DNA of 64,000 nt from Candidatus Gastranaerophilales bacterium (GTDB taxonomy: Bacteria > Cyanobacteriota > Vampirovibrionia > Gastranaerophilales > Gastranaerophilaceae). Below, piece by piece: positions 7,278 through 14,334 of the stretch. Within the stretch, counting starts at the first letter, position 1. The number at the start of each line of letters is the position of its first letter. A program made the translations under genes and the position numbers. A model generated the notes under the pieces. That model worked only from the letters and a program-made list of their open reading frames with translations. It was not told the origin of the DNA and did not search any database. The stretch lies in assembly GCA_944324825.1 (NCBI GenBank), contig CALUXU010000008.1, positions 1-64,000 of the forward strand, written 5' to 3'.

Positions 7278-7667
7278 TTACTCACCGTCCTTTTGGGTAG
7301 GGACATTAATGTCCTTTGCTTTATTGATGATGTTTAGAATTACGAATGTTTGACAAGAAATACCACATTTGTGAGTTTTATGAAAAACACAAGTTTCACA
7401 GTTCCTTTTTTGATATTTTTCAATCTCATCAAGAGCTTGCTTGTATTTATCTATTTTTATATTCCTTCTTTCTATAGCTCGACCTAATTTTTCTATTCTA
7501 TCATTAATTCTTAGTCTTAATAATTCTTTTAACTCCTCGCATTCAGCAGTCTTGCGTTGGAGTTGTTTATAATAACAATCAGTATTTTTGCAAGTTGCCT
7601 TACATACAACATAAGTACATCTACTTACATCAACACCGTCAATTATTATCTGTTCTTTATCTGTCAT
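7278..7667 (-). CDS. Cysteine-rich coiled-coil protein
   Basis: 129 residues. The N-terminus has a cluster of cysteines (CTYVVCKATCKNTDCYYKQL). A charged coiled coil spans about residues 35-85, followed by more cysteines (CETCVFHKTHKCGISCQTF). This is typical of phage-encoded zinc-binding accessory proteins of unknown role. Its start overlaps the upstream stop by one base. Confidence 0.6.
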   Translation of the reverse strand: MTDKEQIIIDGVDVSRCTYVVCKATCKNTDCYYKQLQRKTAECEELKELLRLRINDRIEKLGRAIERRNIKIDKYKQALDEIEKYQKRNCETCVFHKTHKCGISCQTFVILNIINKAKDINVPTQKDGE

Positions 7668-7882
7668 TATATGAAACCTCTCATCATTAAATGTATGTCC
7701 GTGTCGTGTTCAATTTCATTTTCGTGTCTTTTTAAAAAATGTTCCGGCGGCTGTATTAGCATATCAAGCATTGGGCGTTTACATTCCTTGCAATAAGCCC
7801 ATTTGCTGCTGCTAATAACAATATCATCTGTTGTCAATTTTTTCTTGCACCAGTAACACTTAAAAGTTTCTTTATCTGTCAT
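7667..7882 (-). CDS. Small zinc-ribbon protein
   Basis: 71 residues from the ATG at 7882; AAAGGGA lies upstream. Two CxxC pairs (CYWCKKKL and YCKECKRP) form a zinc ribbon. A longer frame to 7984 lacks a ribosome site. Role unknown, possibly nucleic-acid binding. Confidence 0.55.
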   Translation of the reverse strand: MTDKETFKCYWCKKKLTTDDIVISSSKWAYCKECKRPMLDMLIQPPEHFLKRHENEIEHDTDIHLMMRGFI

Positions 7883-7997
7883 TGTTATTTCCCTTTGTGT
7901 TCTCCTAATATGCGGGTAATCGAAAATCGAAATGTTAATTAAAATCAACACGTTTCCCCGCATATCAGGATTTTGTACCTGCAAAACTAAGCCAACG

Positions 7998-9008
7998 TTA
8001 TTTTTTGAAAAATTCTACAAAAGTGTTATGCCCATACTGACCTTGAGTAATTTCAATTACTTCATCCAGTGTCATTTTATTTTTAGGTTTATATTGTTCA
8101 ATAAAGTTTTCTGTTCCTGTAGCACAAGCTCCGGTTATATTCCGGTAACACTCATACCAAAAGTTTAGGTCATAGATATCATCCGGTTTAATGTTCTCAT
8201 ATTTGCTGACATCTCTATCAGATTGCTTGAATAGCCAATCTCTATATGCTTGCTTTACCGTACGTCCGTGAGCATAGATGCCGTCTTTTGCGAAGATATA
8301 ACTTGGGATATATTCTCCTCTTAATACAATTTCTCGAATATTGTTTTTAGTTTTGATTAATAAGGATTGAACCCCATCAACCTCGATAACTTCTCTAAAT
8401 TCTTTGTTATAAAGTCCATAGTATGTATCTTCTTTGATTCTTTCACCATCTACATACTCGGATTTTACAAAATATGGATAGTATTTTCTATTTTCATCTA
8501 ACCTATATTCAGCAAGGGTTATCCAACTTCCTTTCTTTCCTTTCGCAATAGACCAATAACCAATCGCCGCCACAACAGATTTCTCCCCGGTACTATCTAT
8601 CTGTGCGGAGTCACCGCTTGAACCTATCTGTGCGGAGTCACCGCTTGAACCTATCTTTGCGGAGTAACCGCTTGAACCTATCTGTGCGGAGTCACCGCTT
8701 GAACCTATCTGTGCGTAGTAACCGCTTGAACCTATCTTTGCGGAGTAACCGCTTGAACCTATCTGTGCGTAGTAACCGCTTGAACCTATCTGTGCGTAGT
8801 AACCGCTTGAACCTATCTGTGCGGAGTCACCGCTTGAACCTATCTGTGCGGAGTCACCGCTTGAACCTATCTTTGCGGAGTAACCGCTTGAACCTATCTG
8901 TGCGGAGTCTTCATCTACTTTTTGTGATGATGTAATATCTATTATATTTTTAACAAACGTACTAGCGTTCGTTGCTAATTCAATTATTTCTTTCATTTCT
9001 TCTAACAT
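7998..9008 (-). CDS. Repeat protein with 9-residue IGSSG repeats, DUF7666-like C-terminus
   Basis: 336 residues. After a 37-residue helical N-terminus come twelve tandem 9-residue repeats with consensus AQIGSSG(D/Y)(S/Y), the last one degenerate. The following part (AIGYWSIAKGKKGSWITLAE) resembles phage proteins in which short repeats lead into a 'KAKGALGCWLVL'-like segment (DUF7666 in my recollection). Repeats of this type could stack as a beta-helix or beta-solenoid. The last 100 residues (YRDWLFKQSDRD...) are conserved-looking and globular. AGAAAGGA precedes the ATG. Function not known. Confidence 0.6.
   Translation of the reverse strand: MLEEMKEIIELATNASTFVKNIIDITSSQKVDEDSAQIGSSGYSAKIGSSGDSAQIGSSGDSAQIGSSGYYAQIGSSGYYAQIGSSGYSAKIGSSGYYAQIGSSGDSAQIGSSGYSAKIGSSGDSAQIGSSGDSAQIDSTGEKSVVAAIGYWSIAKGKKGSWITLAEYRLDENRKYYPYFVKSEYVDGERIKEDTYYGLYNKEFREVIEVDGVQSLLIKTKNNIREIVLRGEYIPSYIFAKDGIYAHGRTVKQAYRDWLFKQSDRDVSKYENIKPDDIYDLNFWYECYRNITGACATGTENFIEQYKPKNKMTLDEVIEITQGQYGHNTFVEFFKK
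8597..8909 (-). repeat. 27-bp tandem repeat inside a gene, 11.6 units
   Basis: About twelve units of 27 bp encode the 9-residue repeats of the gene at 7998-9008. Units differ mainly at the D/Y, S/Y and Q/K codons, and a few variants alternate. The length keeps the reading frame, so gain or loss of units would change only repeat number. It is not a CRISPR array because there are no spacers. Confidence 0.9.
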
Positions 9009-9168
9009 TTATAATCCTTTCTTTTATTTGAGAATTTATCTGATAATATTTTTTGAATTTTTGCCATAAATAATGCGTTTGCTTTTCTGCTATCACGTTA
9101 TTTACGCGATAATATTCATCAGTCTTTTCGTTTTTATCAGGTTTCAGCTCTTCTAAAAAACAGCTCAT
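8980..9168 (-). CDS. Small phage protein, unknown
   Basis: 62 residues, charged and helical. It overlaps the start of the repeat-protein gene by 29 bases and the end of the gene upstream by four bases. No family recognised. Confidence 0.45.
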   Translation of the reverse strand: MSCFLEELKPDKNEKTDEYYRVNNVIAEKQTHYLWQKFKKYYQINSQIKERIINVRRNERNN

Positions 9169-9329
9169 AACTCAATCAAATCTCCATTTACCCCGATTCG
9201 GAATCCGAACTTCTTCAAAATCCGGTTAAACCGTTTAAACTCATCGTCCGTCAGTTCCAGACCATACAGTATGAACTTTTTCAAATACGTAAATGCCTGA
9301 CCGCTGACCATCTTTTTGTTTCTGTTCAC
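9165..9329 (-). CDS. Small phage protein, GTG start
   Basis: 54 residues. It begins at a GTG that overlaps the upstream stop (GTGA) and ends with an ATGA overlap, so coupling supports it. FILYGLELTDDEFKRFNRIL looks like a folded helical unit. Function unknown. Confidence 0.5.
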   Translation of the reverse strand: MNRNKKMVSGQAFTYLKKFILYGLELTDDEFKRFNRILKKFGFRIGVNGDLIEL

Positions 9330-9583
9330 GCAACACCGTCCAATTTGTTCAAAAAATACTGTTTATACCGTTGTGTAACCTTATACTTTTTACCGTTCTT
9401 GGTTTCTGTTTTCGTTTTAGTTATCCAACGATCAAGTATCGTTTCGTAGCCGTACTGTTTTCTCAAATCCCGGATTCTTGCCGGCGGATGGCAGATATTG
9501 AATTTTTCAAACATCTCATACGCGGTTATATAATCGTGGTTTTGAAGATATTCCCATACCTTCTGGTTTTGTGTATCGTGCAT
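9326..9583 (-). CDS. Winged-helix DNA-binding protein
   Basis: 85 residues. VWEYLQNHDYITAYEMFEKF followed by 'HPPARIRDLRKQYGY' matches the small helix-turn-helix proteins common in phage early regions, where an N-terminal HTH is followed by a wing with basic residues. Two adjacent ATGs exist; GGAG is six bases before the second, so I start at 9583. Confidence 0.6.
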   Translation of the reverse strand: MHDTQNQKVWEYLQNHDYITAYEMFEKFNICHPPARIRDLRKQYGYETILDRWITKTKTETKNGKKYKVTQRYKQYFLNKLDGVA

Positions 9584-9594
9584 CATCTCTTCTC

Positions 9595-10026
9595 CTATGG
9601 TTCGATAACTCTATCCCCTATAAGTACTGTACCTTTGGGGTAACGGTTAATCTCGCATTTCCCGTAATGAAACTGCAGCTTGTTTTTTATATCCCTCAAC
9701 TCTTTCCCGTATCCTGTAACGGTAAATGAGTACATCATTCCGTTAGGAAGGGTGACGATAATAACGTCACCTTCATTAGTAACGCTTTCAAAATGACGGA
9801 TTTCTGCCATCGGCAAACAATCAAGAATGTATTTAGCCGTCGGAAATGATTGATATTTGTAGTTTTGAACGATATATGAAGTTAATTTTTTGAAATCATA
9901 TTCGGTTTTTAAACACTTTTCCAGCAAAATATCTGTGTATGTTTCCAATACGGGTTCAATTCTCTTTCCTTCAAGCGGAAATAAGAGGTTTAGTTTTGTT
10001 AAAAAAGCTTTGATTTGTTCTCTCAT
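9595..10026 (-). CDS. Helicase-loader-like replication protein
   Basis: 143 residues. The N-terminal 70 residues are helical with a pattern (LTKLNLLFPLEGKRIEPVLE...FPTAKYILDCLP) reminiscent of loaders of the G40P helicase type, which end with 'FPPTIAEI'. It follows the initiator-like gene with an ATGA overlap, the usual order in replication modules. It probably delivers the host replicative helicase to the phage origin; no phage helicase gene is seen. The C-terminal part is unusual for such loaders. Confidence 0.45.
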   Translation of the reverse strand: MREQIKAFLTKLNLLFPLEGKRIEPVLETYTDILLEKCLKTEYDFKKLTSYIVQNYKYQSFPTAKYILDCLPMAEIRHFESVTNEGDVIIVTLPNGMMYSFTVTGYGKELRDIKNKLQFHYGKCEINRYPKGTVLIGDRVIEP

Positions 10027-10829
10027 CAGTAGTTCTCCATAAACCGCTTCATCGCTTCTTCTTTTTCATCCGGCGGTGGTTCATATTTCCCGTTCATTAT
10101 ACCGATATGGTTGTTGATTAAGGATTTCAAATCGATTTTGTTATTCGCTATAAACTTGATTTCATTGGCTTTTAGGCAAACCTTTTTGAAATACTCCATA
10201 TCTCCCCGGATTTCAAAAAGAAAGTCTTCTATCTTTCGGCGCAAGTCCATATTCCGCCGCTCAAAAGTCAAAGGACAAAGATTTCGGCAGGTTTCTTTAT
10301 AGGTTGTGAATATTTTTTCGATATCACGTGATACAAAAATGTCGTTTTTTTCTTTTTCTTCTTTTTTCTTGTTTTTTTCTTCTTTTTCTTTATCCTCTTC
10401 TTTATCCTTTTCTTTTTCTTTTTCTTTTTCTTTTTCCTTTTCCTCTTCTTTTTCTTCAAGGGTATCTATACCCTTTGGATACCCTTTGGATACCCTTTCA
10501 AAAAGTCCGTGTTTTTTTAATGTTTCAATAACTTTTAGATGAGGCTTACAAGTTTTTTTCAATTCTCCATATTGAAAATCACAAAAATCAATAATAAAAA
10601 ATTTGTTATTAATAAATTCAATTTGTTGTTTTGTTTCGTTTATTTTTAAAATATCTTCTTTGGTAATAGTTTGACCCATAATAAAAGAAAGCATCATATA
10701 ATTCGGTTCATATACCCCTGAACAGTCGCAGTTATCCTTTAGGTACATAAATAGACTTCTTTGTAATAAAGGTAGCCTTAAAAACCACTCTTTTTGCCAT
10801 AAATCTGTGTCGCAAAATCTTTTAACCAT
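10026..10829 (-). CDS. Replication initiator-like protein with charged linker
   Basis: 267 residues. The N-terminal 110 residues (MVKRFCDTDLWQKEWFLRLP...) form a winged-helix domain like phage replisome organisers and DnaD-type proteins. Residues about 122-163 are a lysine/glutamate-only stretch that would form a single charged helix or a flexible linker; its DNA is a hexamer-like run of (TTCTTT). The last 100 residues are helical. Protein and position beside the loader-like gene suggest it marks the phage origin, which may lie within or near this gene. Confidence 0.55.
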   Translation of the reverse strand: MVKRFCDTDLWQKEWFLRLPLLQRSLFMYLKDNCDCSGVYEPNYMMLSFIMGQTITKEDILKINETKQQIEFINNKFFIIDFCDFQYGELKKTCKPHLKVIETLKKHGLFERVSKGYPKGIDTLEEKEEEKEKEKEKEKEKDKEEDKEKEEKNKKKEEKEKNDIFVSRDIEKIFTTYKETCRNLCPLTFERRNMDLRRKIEDFLFEIRGDMEYFKKVCLKANEIKFIANNKIDLKSLINNHIGIMNGKYEPPPDEKEEAMKRFMENY

Positions 10830-10842
10830 TTTTTACCTCATC

Positions 10843-10868
10843 AAAAAAAGGGATGATTTCTCATCCCC
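10843..10868 (-). terminator. Intrinsic terminator in the early operon
   Basis: On the minus strand GGGGATGA, loop GAAA and TCATCCC are followed by seven T. It lies between the DUF736-like gene and the initiator-like gene, so transcription of the replication genes may depend on readthrough or antitermination. Confidence 0.75.
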
Positions 10869-10903
10869 GTTGTTCTGTTATATGTGTTCTTATAACAAGG
10901 AGT

Positions 10904-11122
10904 TTATAATAAATCGTTGTTATCCTGTGTCTGTTTTTCCGGGCAGAAAACATCAAGTCTGAAATCGGGGGAGTTTTCTGATTTCTTTTCTTTAACCGGG
11001 TATGCCATAAGCATTTTTTTGTCGTCAATTATAAACGGTAATAATGCTTTATCTATTGAAAAAGATATATACGAATTTCCGTTTTTATCTTTCTTTTTCC
11101 ATCCTGCACCGCAAGTTGTCAT
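10904..11122 (-). CDS. DUF736-like small protein
   Basis: 72 residues. The pattern 'GWKKKDKNGNSYISFSID...KSENSPDFRLDVF' matches the DUF736 style (G..WKK.D.NG..Y.S, then K....PDYR). Such proteins often sit beside recombination or single-strand DNA functions in mobile elements. The next gene upstream belongs to the recombination module. Confidence 0.5.
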   Translation of the reverse strand: MTTCGAGWKKKDKNGNSYISFSIDKALLPFIIDDKKMLMAYPVKEKKSENSPDFRLDVFCPEKQTQDNNDLL

Positions 11123-11137
11123 AACTGTTCTCCTCTT

Positions 11138-11533
11138 TTAAAATGTCATAATACTATCTACACTAGCTTTATTTGCTATATTCGTATTCAATTCCCCTTG
11201 CAGGTTATATTTGATAACCGATTGAATAGCGCTTATTTGGGCTTTGTATGATTCCAAAACCATTTCCCAGCCTTTATAATTCGCTCTTGAATCATTGAAC
11301 GTCTTAATCAATGACCGTGCTTCGTTTATATATGGAGTACTAAAGAGCTTCGGCAGTTTGTTTTCAAATGCCGATTTATCGTCACTAAGCCCTGCTTTAT
11401 ATATCAAAAGTATTAATTGATTGAGTGCATCCGCATACGCGGCACGTTCTTTTTTATATTCAAACGCATATTGCTTGAATTCTTTTGCAATGGTCATTAA
11501 TTCTTGTGCATAATCGAGATTATCCATTTTCAT
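11138..11533 (-). CDS. Helical protein beside the annealing protein, unknown
   Basis: 131 residues, mostly alpha-helical, with no motif I recognise. It overlaps the ERF-like gene by 14 bases and so is probably co-expressed with it. It might be an accessory recombination factor; that rests on position alone. Confidence 0.55.
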   Translation of the reverse strand: MKMDNLDYAQELMTIAKEFKQYAFEYKKERAAYADALNQLILLIYKAGLSDDKSAFENKLPKLFSTPYINEARSLIKTFNDSRANYKGWEMVLESYKAQISAIQSVIKYNLQGELNTNIANKASVDSIMTF

Positions 11534-12071
11534 TCTCCATTATGAATTCTTTTCTTCCTGCACAAATATCGCGAAACCTCTCTTTATCTCTCACTTTGCT
11601 TTGATTTTTCAGCCAAAACTGGTTTAATTCATCGATTGTTTTAAGTTTTGAAACCTGTTCAAAATATTTGATATCAGGGTCCTCAATCTCGAAATCCTTT
11701 GAACCTGTTTTAGCATCTAAAAAGTCATTTTCAACAATTTCTAGCGCGTTTAAATACAAATACCTTTTAAGATATGTATGCACCGCACCGAGGCTCTGTA
11801 TCGCCGTACATCCTTTTACATCCGCATCAGCAATATTTGATGTAAAAGTTTGAAAAGAACTGTCTTCGCAATCAGTAACGGTCAATGTTGCAACATCACC
11901 GTGTATTGAAAAATTGGAAAACATTTTGTTATCTGCAAAAAGTTTGTTTACTGCAGGCAAAAAATCTGCGAGTTCATAATATTTGAATTTTGCAAACTTA
12001 TTTTCCCCGGATTTTTTGAGCTTCATATTCTGCAGCTCTACCCGGCATTTTTGCAACTTTTCTTCAATCAT
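11520..12071 (-). CDS. erf: ERF-family single-strand annealing protein
   Basis: 183 residues. The segment KFAKFKYYELADFLPAVNKL followed by 'FADNKM', 'GDVATLTVTDC' and 'KGCTAIQSLGAVHTYLKRYL' matches the ERF superfamily, whose hallmark is 'fkY..l.di...i.plL' and later 'QalGSaiTYarRY'. These proteins anneal homologous single strands in phage recombination and circularisation. The rest is a variable C-terminus. The start overlaps the upstream small gene (ATGATTGA). Confidence 0.8.
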   Translation of the reverse strand: MIEEKLQKCRVELQNMKLKKSGENKFAKFKYYELADFLPAVNKLFADNKMFSNFSIHGDVATLTVTDCEDSSFQTFTSNIADADVKGCTAIQSLGAVHTYLKRYLYLNALEIVENDFLDAKTGSKDFEIEDPDIKYFEQVSKLKTIDELNQFWLKNQSKVRDKERFRDICAGRKEFIMENENG

Positions 12072-12189
12072 TTCTATTCCTCCTGGACATTTCTTCTTTT
12101 AGAGCTTTGATATACCTGCCATCTCGCATTTCTTGCGCTAAACGGTAGTAATACATCAATTCTTTATCTGTTAAATCTTTAATACTCAT
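12064..12189 (-). CDS. Small phage protein, unknown
   Basis: 41 residues, helical (KELMYYYRLAQEMRDGRYIK). GGGG lies eight bases before the ATG and the end overlaps the annealing protein gene. No recognised domain. Confidence 0.5.
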   Translation of the reverse strand: MSIKDLTDKELMYYYRLAQEMRDGRYIKALKEEMSRRNRND

Positions 12190-12208
12190 TATCATTACCC
12201 CTTACGAT

Positions 12209-12505
12209 TTACCCCCCCCCACCTACTTTGAACACAAAATCTTCTTTTTCTTTCGTGATTTTGTATTTTTCAAAAAGTTCAGGGTTTTCTTTGCTAAATA
12301 ACCCTTGGTCGAATGCCGTACGTGTTTTTTTGACAAATCCAAAACGGCAGTTTGGAAAAATCATTTCATTTACTTGTTTTTCTTTTAATAAGGCAATTAA
12401 TTTTACGTTCAAAAGTTCTTCTTTCGTTTCCAATCGTTTAATCTCGAACTTATATTGTGCGATTAAATCCTTTATTTCTAACATTTCATCAATAATCTTT
12501 TGCAT
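12209..12505 (-). CDS. Coiled-coil phage early protein, Gp157-like
   Basis: 98 residues from the ATG at 12505. Residues 1-55 form a coiled coil (IKDLIAQYKFEIKRLETKEE). The tail 'AFDQGLFSKENPELFEKYKI' resembles the C-terminal part of early phage proteins near recombination genes. The last codons read a run of nine G (12212-12220), giving four glycines before the stop; slippage there would only change the last few residues. Family assignment is uncertain. Confidence 0.5.
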   Translation of the reverse strand: MQKIIDEMLEIKDLIAQYKFEIKRLETKEELLNVKLIALLKEKQVNEMIFPNCRFGFVKKTRTAFDQGLFSKENPELFEKYKITKEKEDFVFKVGGGG

Positions 12506-12560
12506 TATAACCCCCTTTTTATTAGGCGAGTAAGCTTGGATTGTATCTTTCACAACCCAT

Positions 12561-12731
12561 TTACTCCCATAGATTGTATTCTTCTTCTAATGCTCTGCAT
12601 TCAAAATCGCGGAGCTCTTGTTCTTCTTTTTCGTGGATCATAAAATCCACATACACATCATAATCATCGAACCCTAATTTTTGCATCTTATCGGATTCGT
12701 CAATGAGTTGGTAATATCTTTCTTCATCCAT
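12561..12731 (-). CDS. Small acidic phage protein
   Basis: 56 residues, rich in D, E and aromatic residues (GFDDYDVYVDFMIHEKEEQE). The 5' end overlaps the next gene by eight bases. Unknown function; small acidic early proteins are often inhibitors of host enzymes, but nothing here proves it. Confidence 0.5.
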   Translation of the reverse strand: MDEERYYQLIDESDKMQKLGFDDYDVYVDFMIHEKEEQELRDFECRALEEEYNLWE

Positions 12732-12915
12732 TGATTAACCTCCTGTAATGTCCGATGATTTGTTTTTTTGTTTTGTTTTTCATTAGTTGGTCAACGGCTT
12801 GGAATGCAGGAATATTGACCTCTCCTGCATACAAGTCCTCAAAATAACCAATCATCTTATTTCTTACCATCGCCTTTTTCTCTTCATAAGATTTAAAATT
12901 AACCAGCTTACCCAT
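12724..12915 (-). CDS. Small basic phage protein
   Basis: 63 residues, lysine and arginine rich at both ends. It overlaps both neighbours by eight bases. Helical; no family recognised. Confidence 0.5.
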   Translation of the reverse strand: MGKLVNFKSYEEKKAMVRNKMIGYFEDLYAGEVNIPAFQAVDQLMKNKTKKQIIGHYRRLING

Positions 12916-12991
12916 AGATGTATTCTCCTAAAATGATTAACGCAGGAATCCCAAAGAAGAGCATACCTGCAAAGTATTCTTGTAATGACAT
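12908..12991 (-). CDS. 27-residue single-pass membrane peptide
   Basis: MSLQEYFAGMLFFGIPALII and a short polar tail form one membrane helix. GGAAAG stands seven bases before the ATG. A longer frame runs upstream to a GTG at 13141, but it passes through the palindromic repeat and lacks a ribosome site, so I prefer the short form. It is the first gene after the control region. Confidence 0.45.
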   Translation of the reverse strand: MSLQEYFAGMLFFGIPALIILGEYIYG

Positions 12992-13008
12992 AGTTTCTTT
13001 CCTTTCGC

Positions 13009-13094
13009 GGATTTTGGCAAGTGCGACGGTTGCGAAGCAACCTAGACACGTCCAGGCGAGAGCTGCGTTGAGCCGGTCGAGCCGCCAATAATCC
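13009..13094 (+). repeat. Palindromic repeat family, copy B
   Basis: 86 bp beginning GGATTTTGGC and ending GCCAATAATCC, with an inner stem-loop GGTTGC-GAA-GCAACC and a 33-base segment (from GGCGAGAGC to GAGCCGCCA) identical to the copy at 44273. It lies in the leader of the early operon. Confidence 0.65.
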
Positions 13095-13257
13095 AAGACC
13101 TTTCTATAATTTACCCTTTTGAATCCAATAAAAACGGTCACAGGAAATCATCTCGGGAGGAGGTAGAAACAATCTCCCAATGACCGGTGCCAAACTCTAT
13201 ATGTGTTTTTATGTATCAACTGGAGGCGTGTTTGGCTCACGCATAAACTTAAAAAAA

Positions 13258-13296
13258 ATGGGGCGGTATGTGAGAATCAGGTTTTTTGCCCCATTA
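13258..13296 (-). terminator. Leader attenuator of the early operon
   Basis: On the minus strand TAATGGGGC and GCCCCATT form a stem around a 22-base loop and are followed by eight T. Leftward transcripts starting right of this point would meet it before the first early gene, so expression may need antitermination. Confidence 0.6.
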
Positions 13297-13328
13297 AAAA
13301 TCAGTATTTAGTATTTAAGTTCTCAAGG

Positions 13329-13355
13329 CAACTATCCGGAAAAACCGGATAGTTG
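13329..13355. promoter_or_regulatory. Perfect 11-bp dyad, candidate operator
   Basis: CAACTATCCGG and CCGGATAGTTG flank five A. There is no T-run next to it, so a protein-binding site or RNA hairpin is more likely than a terminator. It lies between the early genes and the repressor region. Confidence 0.4.
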
Positions 13356-13381
13356 ATATTGAAAACTCTTTTATATTCGCC

Positions 13382-13468
13382 GTCCAACGTGTCGGATGGT
13401 TAATCTCTTTCGCCTTGCTTCGAGAACCTCGGCTCTCTCTTCTAACCACACCTCGGCGGATGTTGGAC
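13382..13468. ncRNA. Candidate structured RNA in the control region
   Basis: Outer arms GTCCAAC/GTTGGAC enclose TGGTTA/TAACCA and an inner GCC...GGC stem holding CGAG-GTT-CTCG (read on the minus strand). It is more GC-rich than its surroundings. The strand and function are not known; it could be an immunity RNA or a leader element. Confidence 0.4.
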
Positions 13469-13546
13469 ATCACCCGTTATAAATTTAGTTGTAAAATTTT
13501 GTTTTGATAACTTGAAAGACAAGATTATTTATGGTTTTATTCAACT

Positions 13547-13804
13547 ATGAATTTAAGTAGACAATACAATCAGGTTTTGAATGAATACAATGACCTGGAT
13601 CATAACCTTTATGACCTTGAAATATTTATAGTTTGCTATAATGGCAAGGTATACAAGGGAGATGAATGTAGCGTATATGTCTATAATGATGAAGATAAAG
13701 TTAGTTGTATAGATGAAAAAGGCAAGATAATACATTTAACTTCGCAAGATATAGAACATATAACTTATAACATCACCCCTGCAGAGCAGGATGACCTGAC
13801 ATAG
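13547..13804 (+). CDS. Orphan phage protein
   Basis: 85 residues. The middle (LEIFIVCYNGKVYKGDECSV...) is beta-rich and resembles a small barrel. It reads rightward, unlike its neighbours, and its 3' end overlaps the convergent gene at 13773-13952 by 32 bases. No family recognised. Confidence 0.5.
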   Translation: MNLSRQYNQVLNEYNDLDHNLYDLEIFIVCYNGKVYKGDECSVYVYNDEDKVSCIDEKGKIIHLTSQDIEHITYNITPAEQDDLT

Positions 13805-13952
13805 AATAAAGAGAGTTAAGAATTAATCTGTTTTCTTCTCTATATTCAAATTCAAAGCTCCCATTAAAACCATTCTGTGCAAGCTCATCTAATAATTTTT
13901 TTAAATACTTATCAGATATTTCACGTAATAATTTAATTTGTTCTTTATCCAT
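13773..13952 (-). CDS. Small phage protein, unknown
   Basis: 59 residues, helical then polar. AAAGGAAAAG lies just before the ATG. It is convergent with the gene at 13547, so either gene may silence the other by antisense transcription. No recognised domain. Confidence 0.5.
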   Translation of the reverse strand: MDKEQIKLLREISDKYLKKLLDELAQNGFNGSFEFEYREENRLILNSLYSMSGHPALQG

Positions 13953-14081
13953 ATTCTTTTCCTTTCAAATTATTCACTTTTCAATGTACTTTTGTAAATT
14001 TTTGCACCACAACTAAGCCTAAATAAATACTTTGGGCTTTGTTTGGTGTATGATTAATCTATGGATTAAATCAGCGGGAAA

Positions 14082-14228
14082 TTAAGCAACATTCTCGCTT
14101 TTTTCTTCCATAGGATAGGACTCCAAATAGTTTCTTAGTATTTGTGAAACATTGAGTCCTTGTTCCTTCATCCTTTCTGCTTTTCGTTTTAAAGATGTCG
14201 GAACCATAAATCTAATATAATCTTTCAT
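14082..14228 (-). CDS. Ribbon-helix-helix regulator
   Basis: 48 residues. KDYIRFMVPTSLKRKAERMK followed by 'EQGLNVSQILRNYLE' is the pattern of the MetJ/Arc (CopG) fold: a strand, then two helices. It is transcribed divergently from the repressor and behind a consensus promoter. It is probably an autoregulator or a Cro-like switch protein. Confidence 0.65.
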   Translation of the reverse strand: MKDYIRFMVPTSLKRKAERMKEQGLNVSQILRNYLESYPMEEKSENVA

Positions 14229-14242
14229 AATTTCTCCTAAAA

Positions 14243-14309
14243 ATTGTCTTTATGACTAGATTATATACAATAAGACTATAATTGTCAAGCCATATTGTCT
14301 ATATTTAAT
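14243..14309. promoter_or_regulatory. Divergent promoters of the lysogeny switch
   Basis: The minus strand carries TTGACA (14283-14288), a 17-base spacer and TATAAT (14260-14265), a perfect consensus leading to the ribbon-helix-helix gene. The plus strand carries TTGTCA (14282-14287), 16 bases and TTTAAT (14304-14309), leading to the repressor. The two -35 boxes coincide. Three ATTGTC repeats (14243, 14281, 14294) may be operators. Confidence 0.65.
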
Positions 14310-14334
14310 CCATTTATATTAGAAAGGTTAGAAA

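Larger units (their letters stand above)
13142..13546. other. Phage control region without proteins
   Basis: About 400 bp between leftward and rightward genes. It holds an attenuator-like hairpin (13258-13296), a short hairpin (13226-13242), a perfect dyad (13329-13355) and a foldable segment (13382-13468). It is the likely leader of the early operon and possibly a set of operators. Confidence 0.5.

Noticed and set aside
8597-8909. Regular 27-bp repeats as a CRISPR array
   Set aside because: The units are contiguous with no spacers, keep a reading frame and code for a repeat protein. No cas genes are in the window.
8603-8935. A long plus-strand open frame of repeated RSNRLNLS-like units
   Set aside because: It is the antisense shadow of the 27-bp repeats in the real minus-strand gene at 7998-9008.
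10268-10542. Several open frames in the TTCTTT-rich stretch
   Set aside because: They are low-complexity shadows of the lysine/glutamate linker in the initiator-like gene.
12212-12220. Run of nine G (minus strand) as a phase-variation switch
   Set aside because: It lies in the last codons of the gene, so slippage changes only a few final residues. A true on-off effect is not expected.
12864-13141. Two overlapping longer frames through the palindromic repeat
   Set aside because: Both frames are open because of the repeat's composition, and neither has a ribosome site. The 27-residue peptide at 12908-12991 has one.
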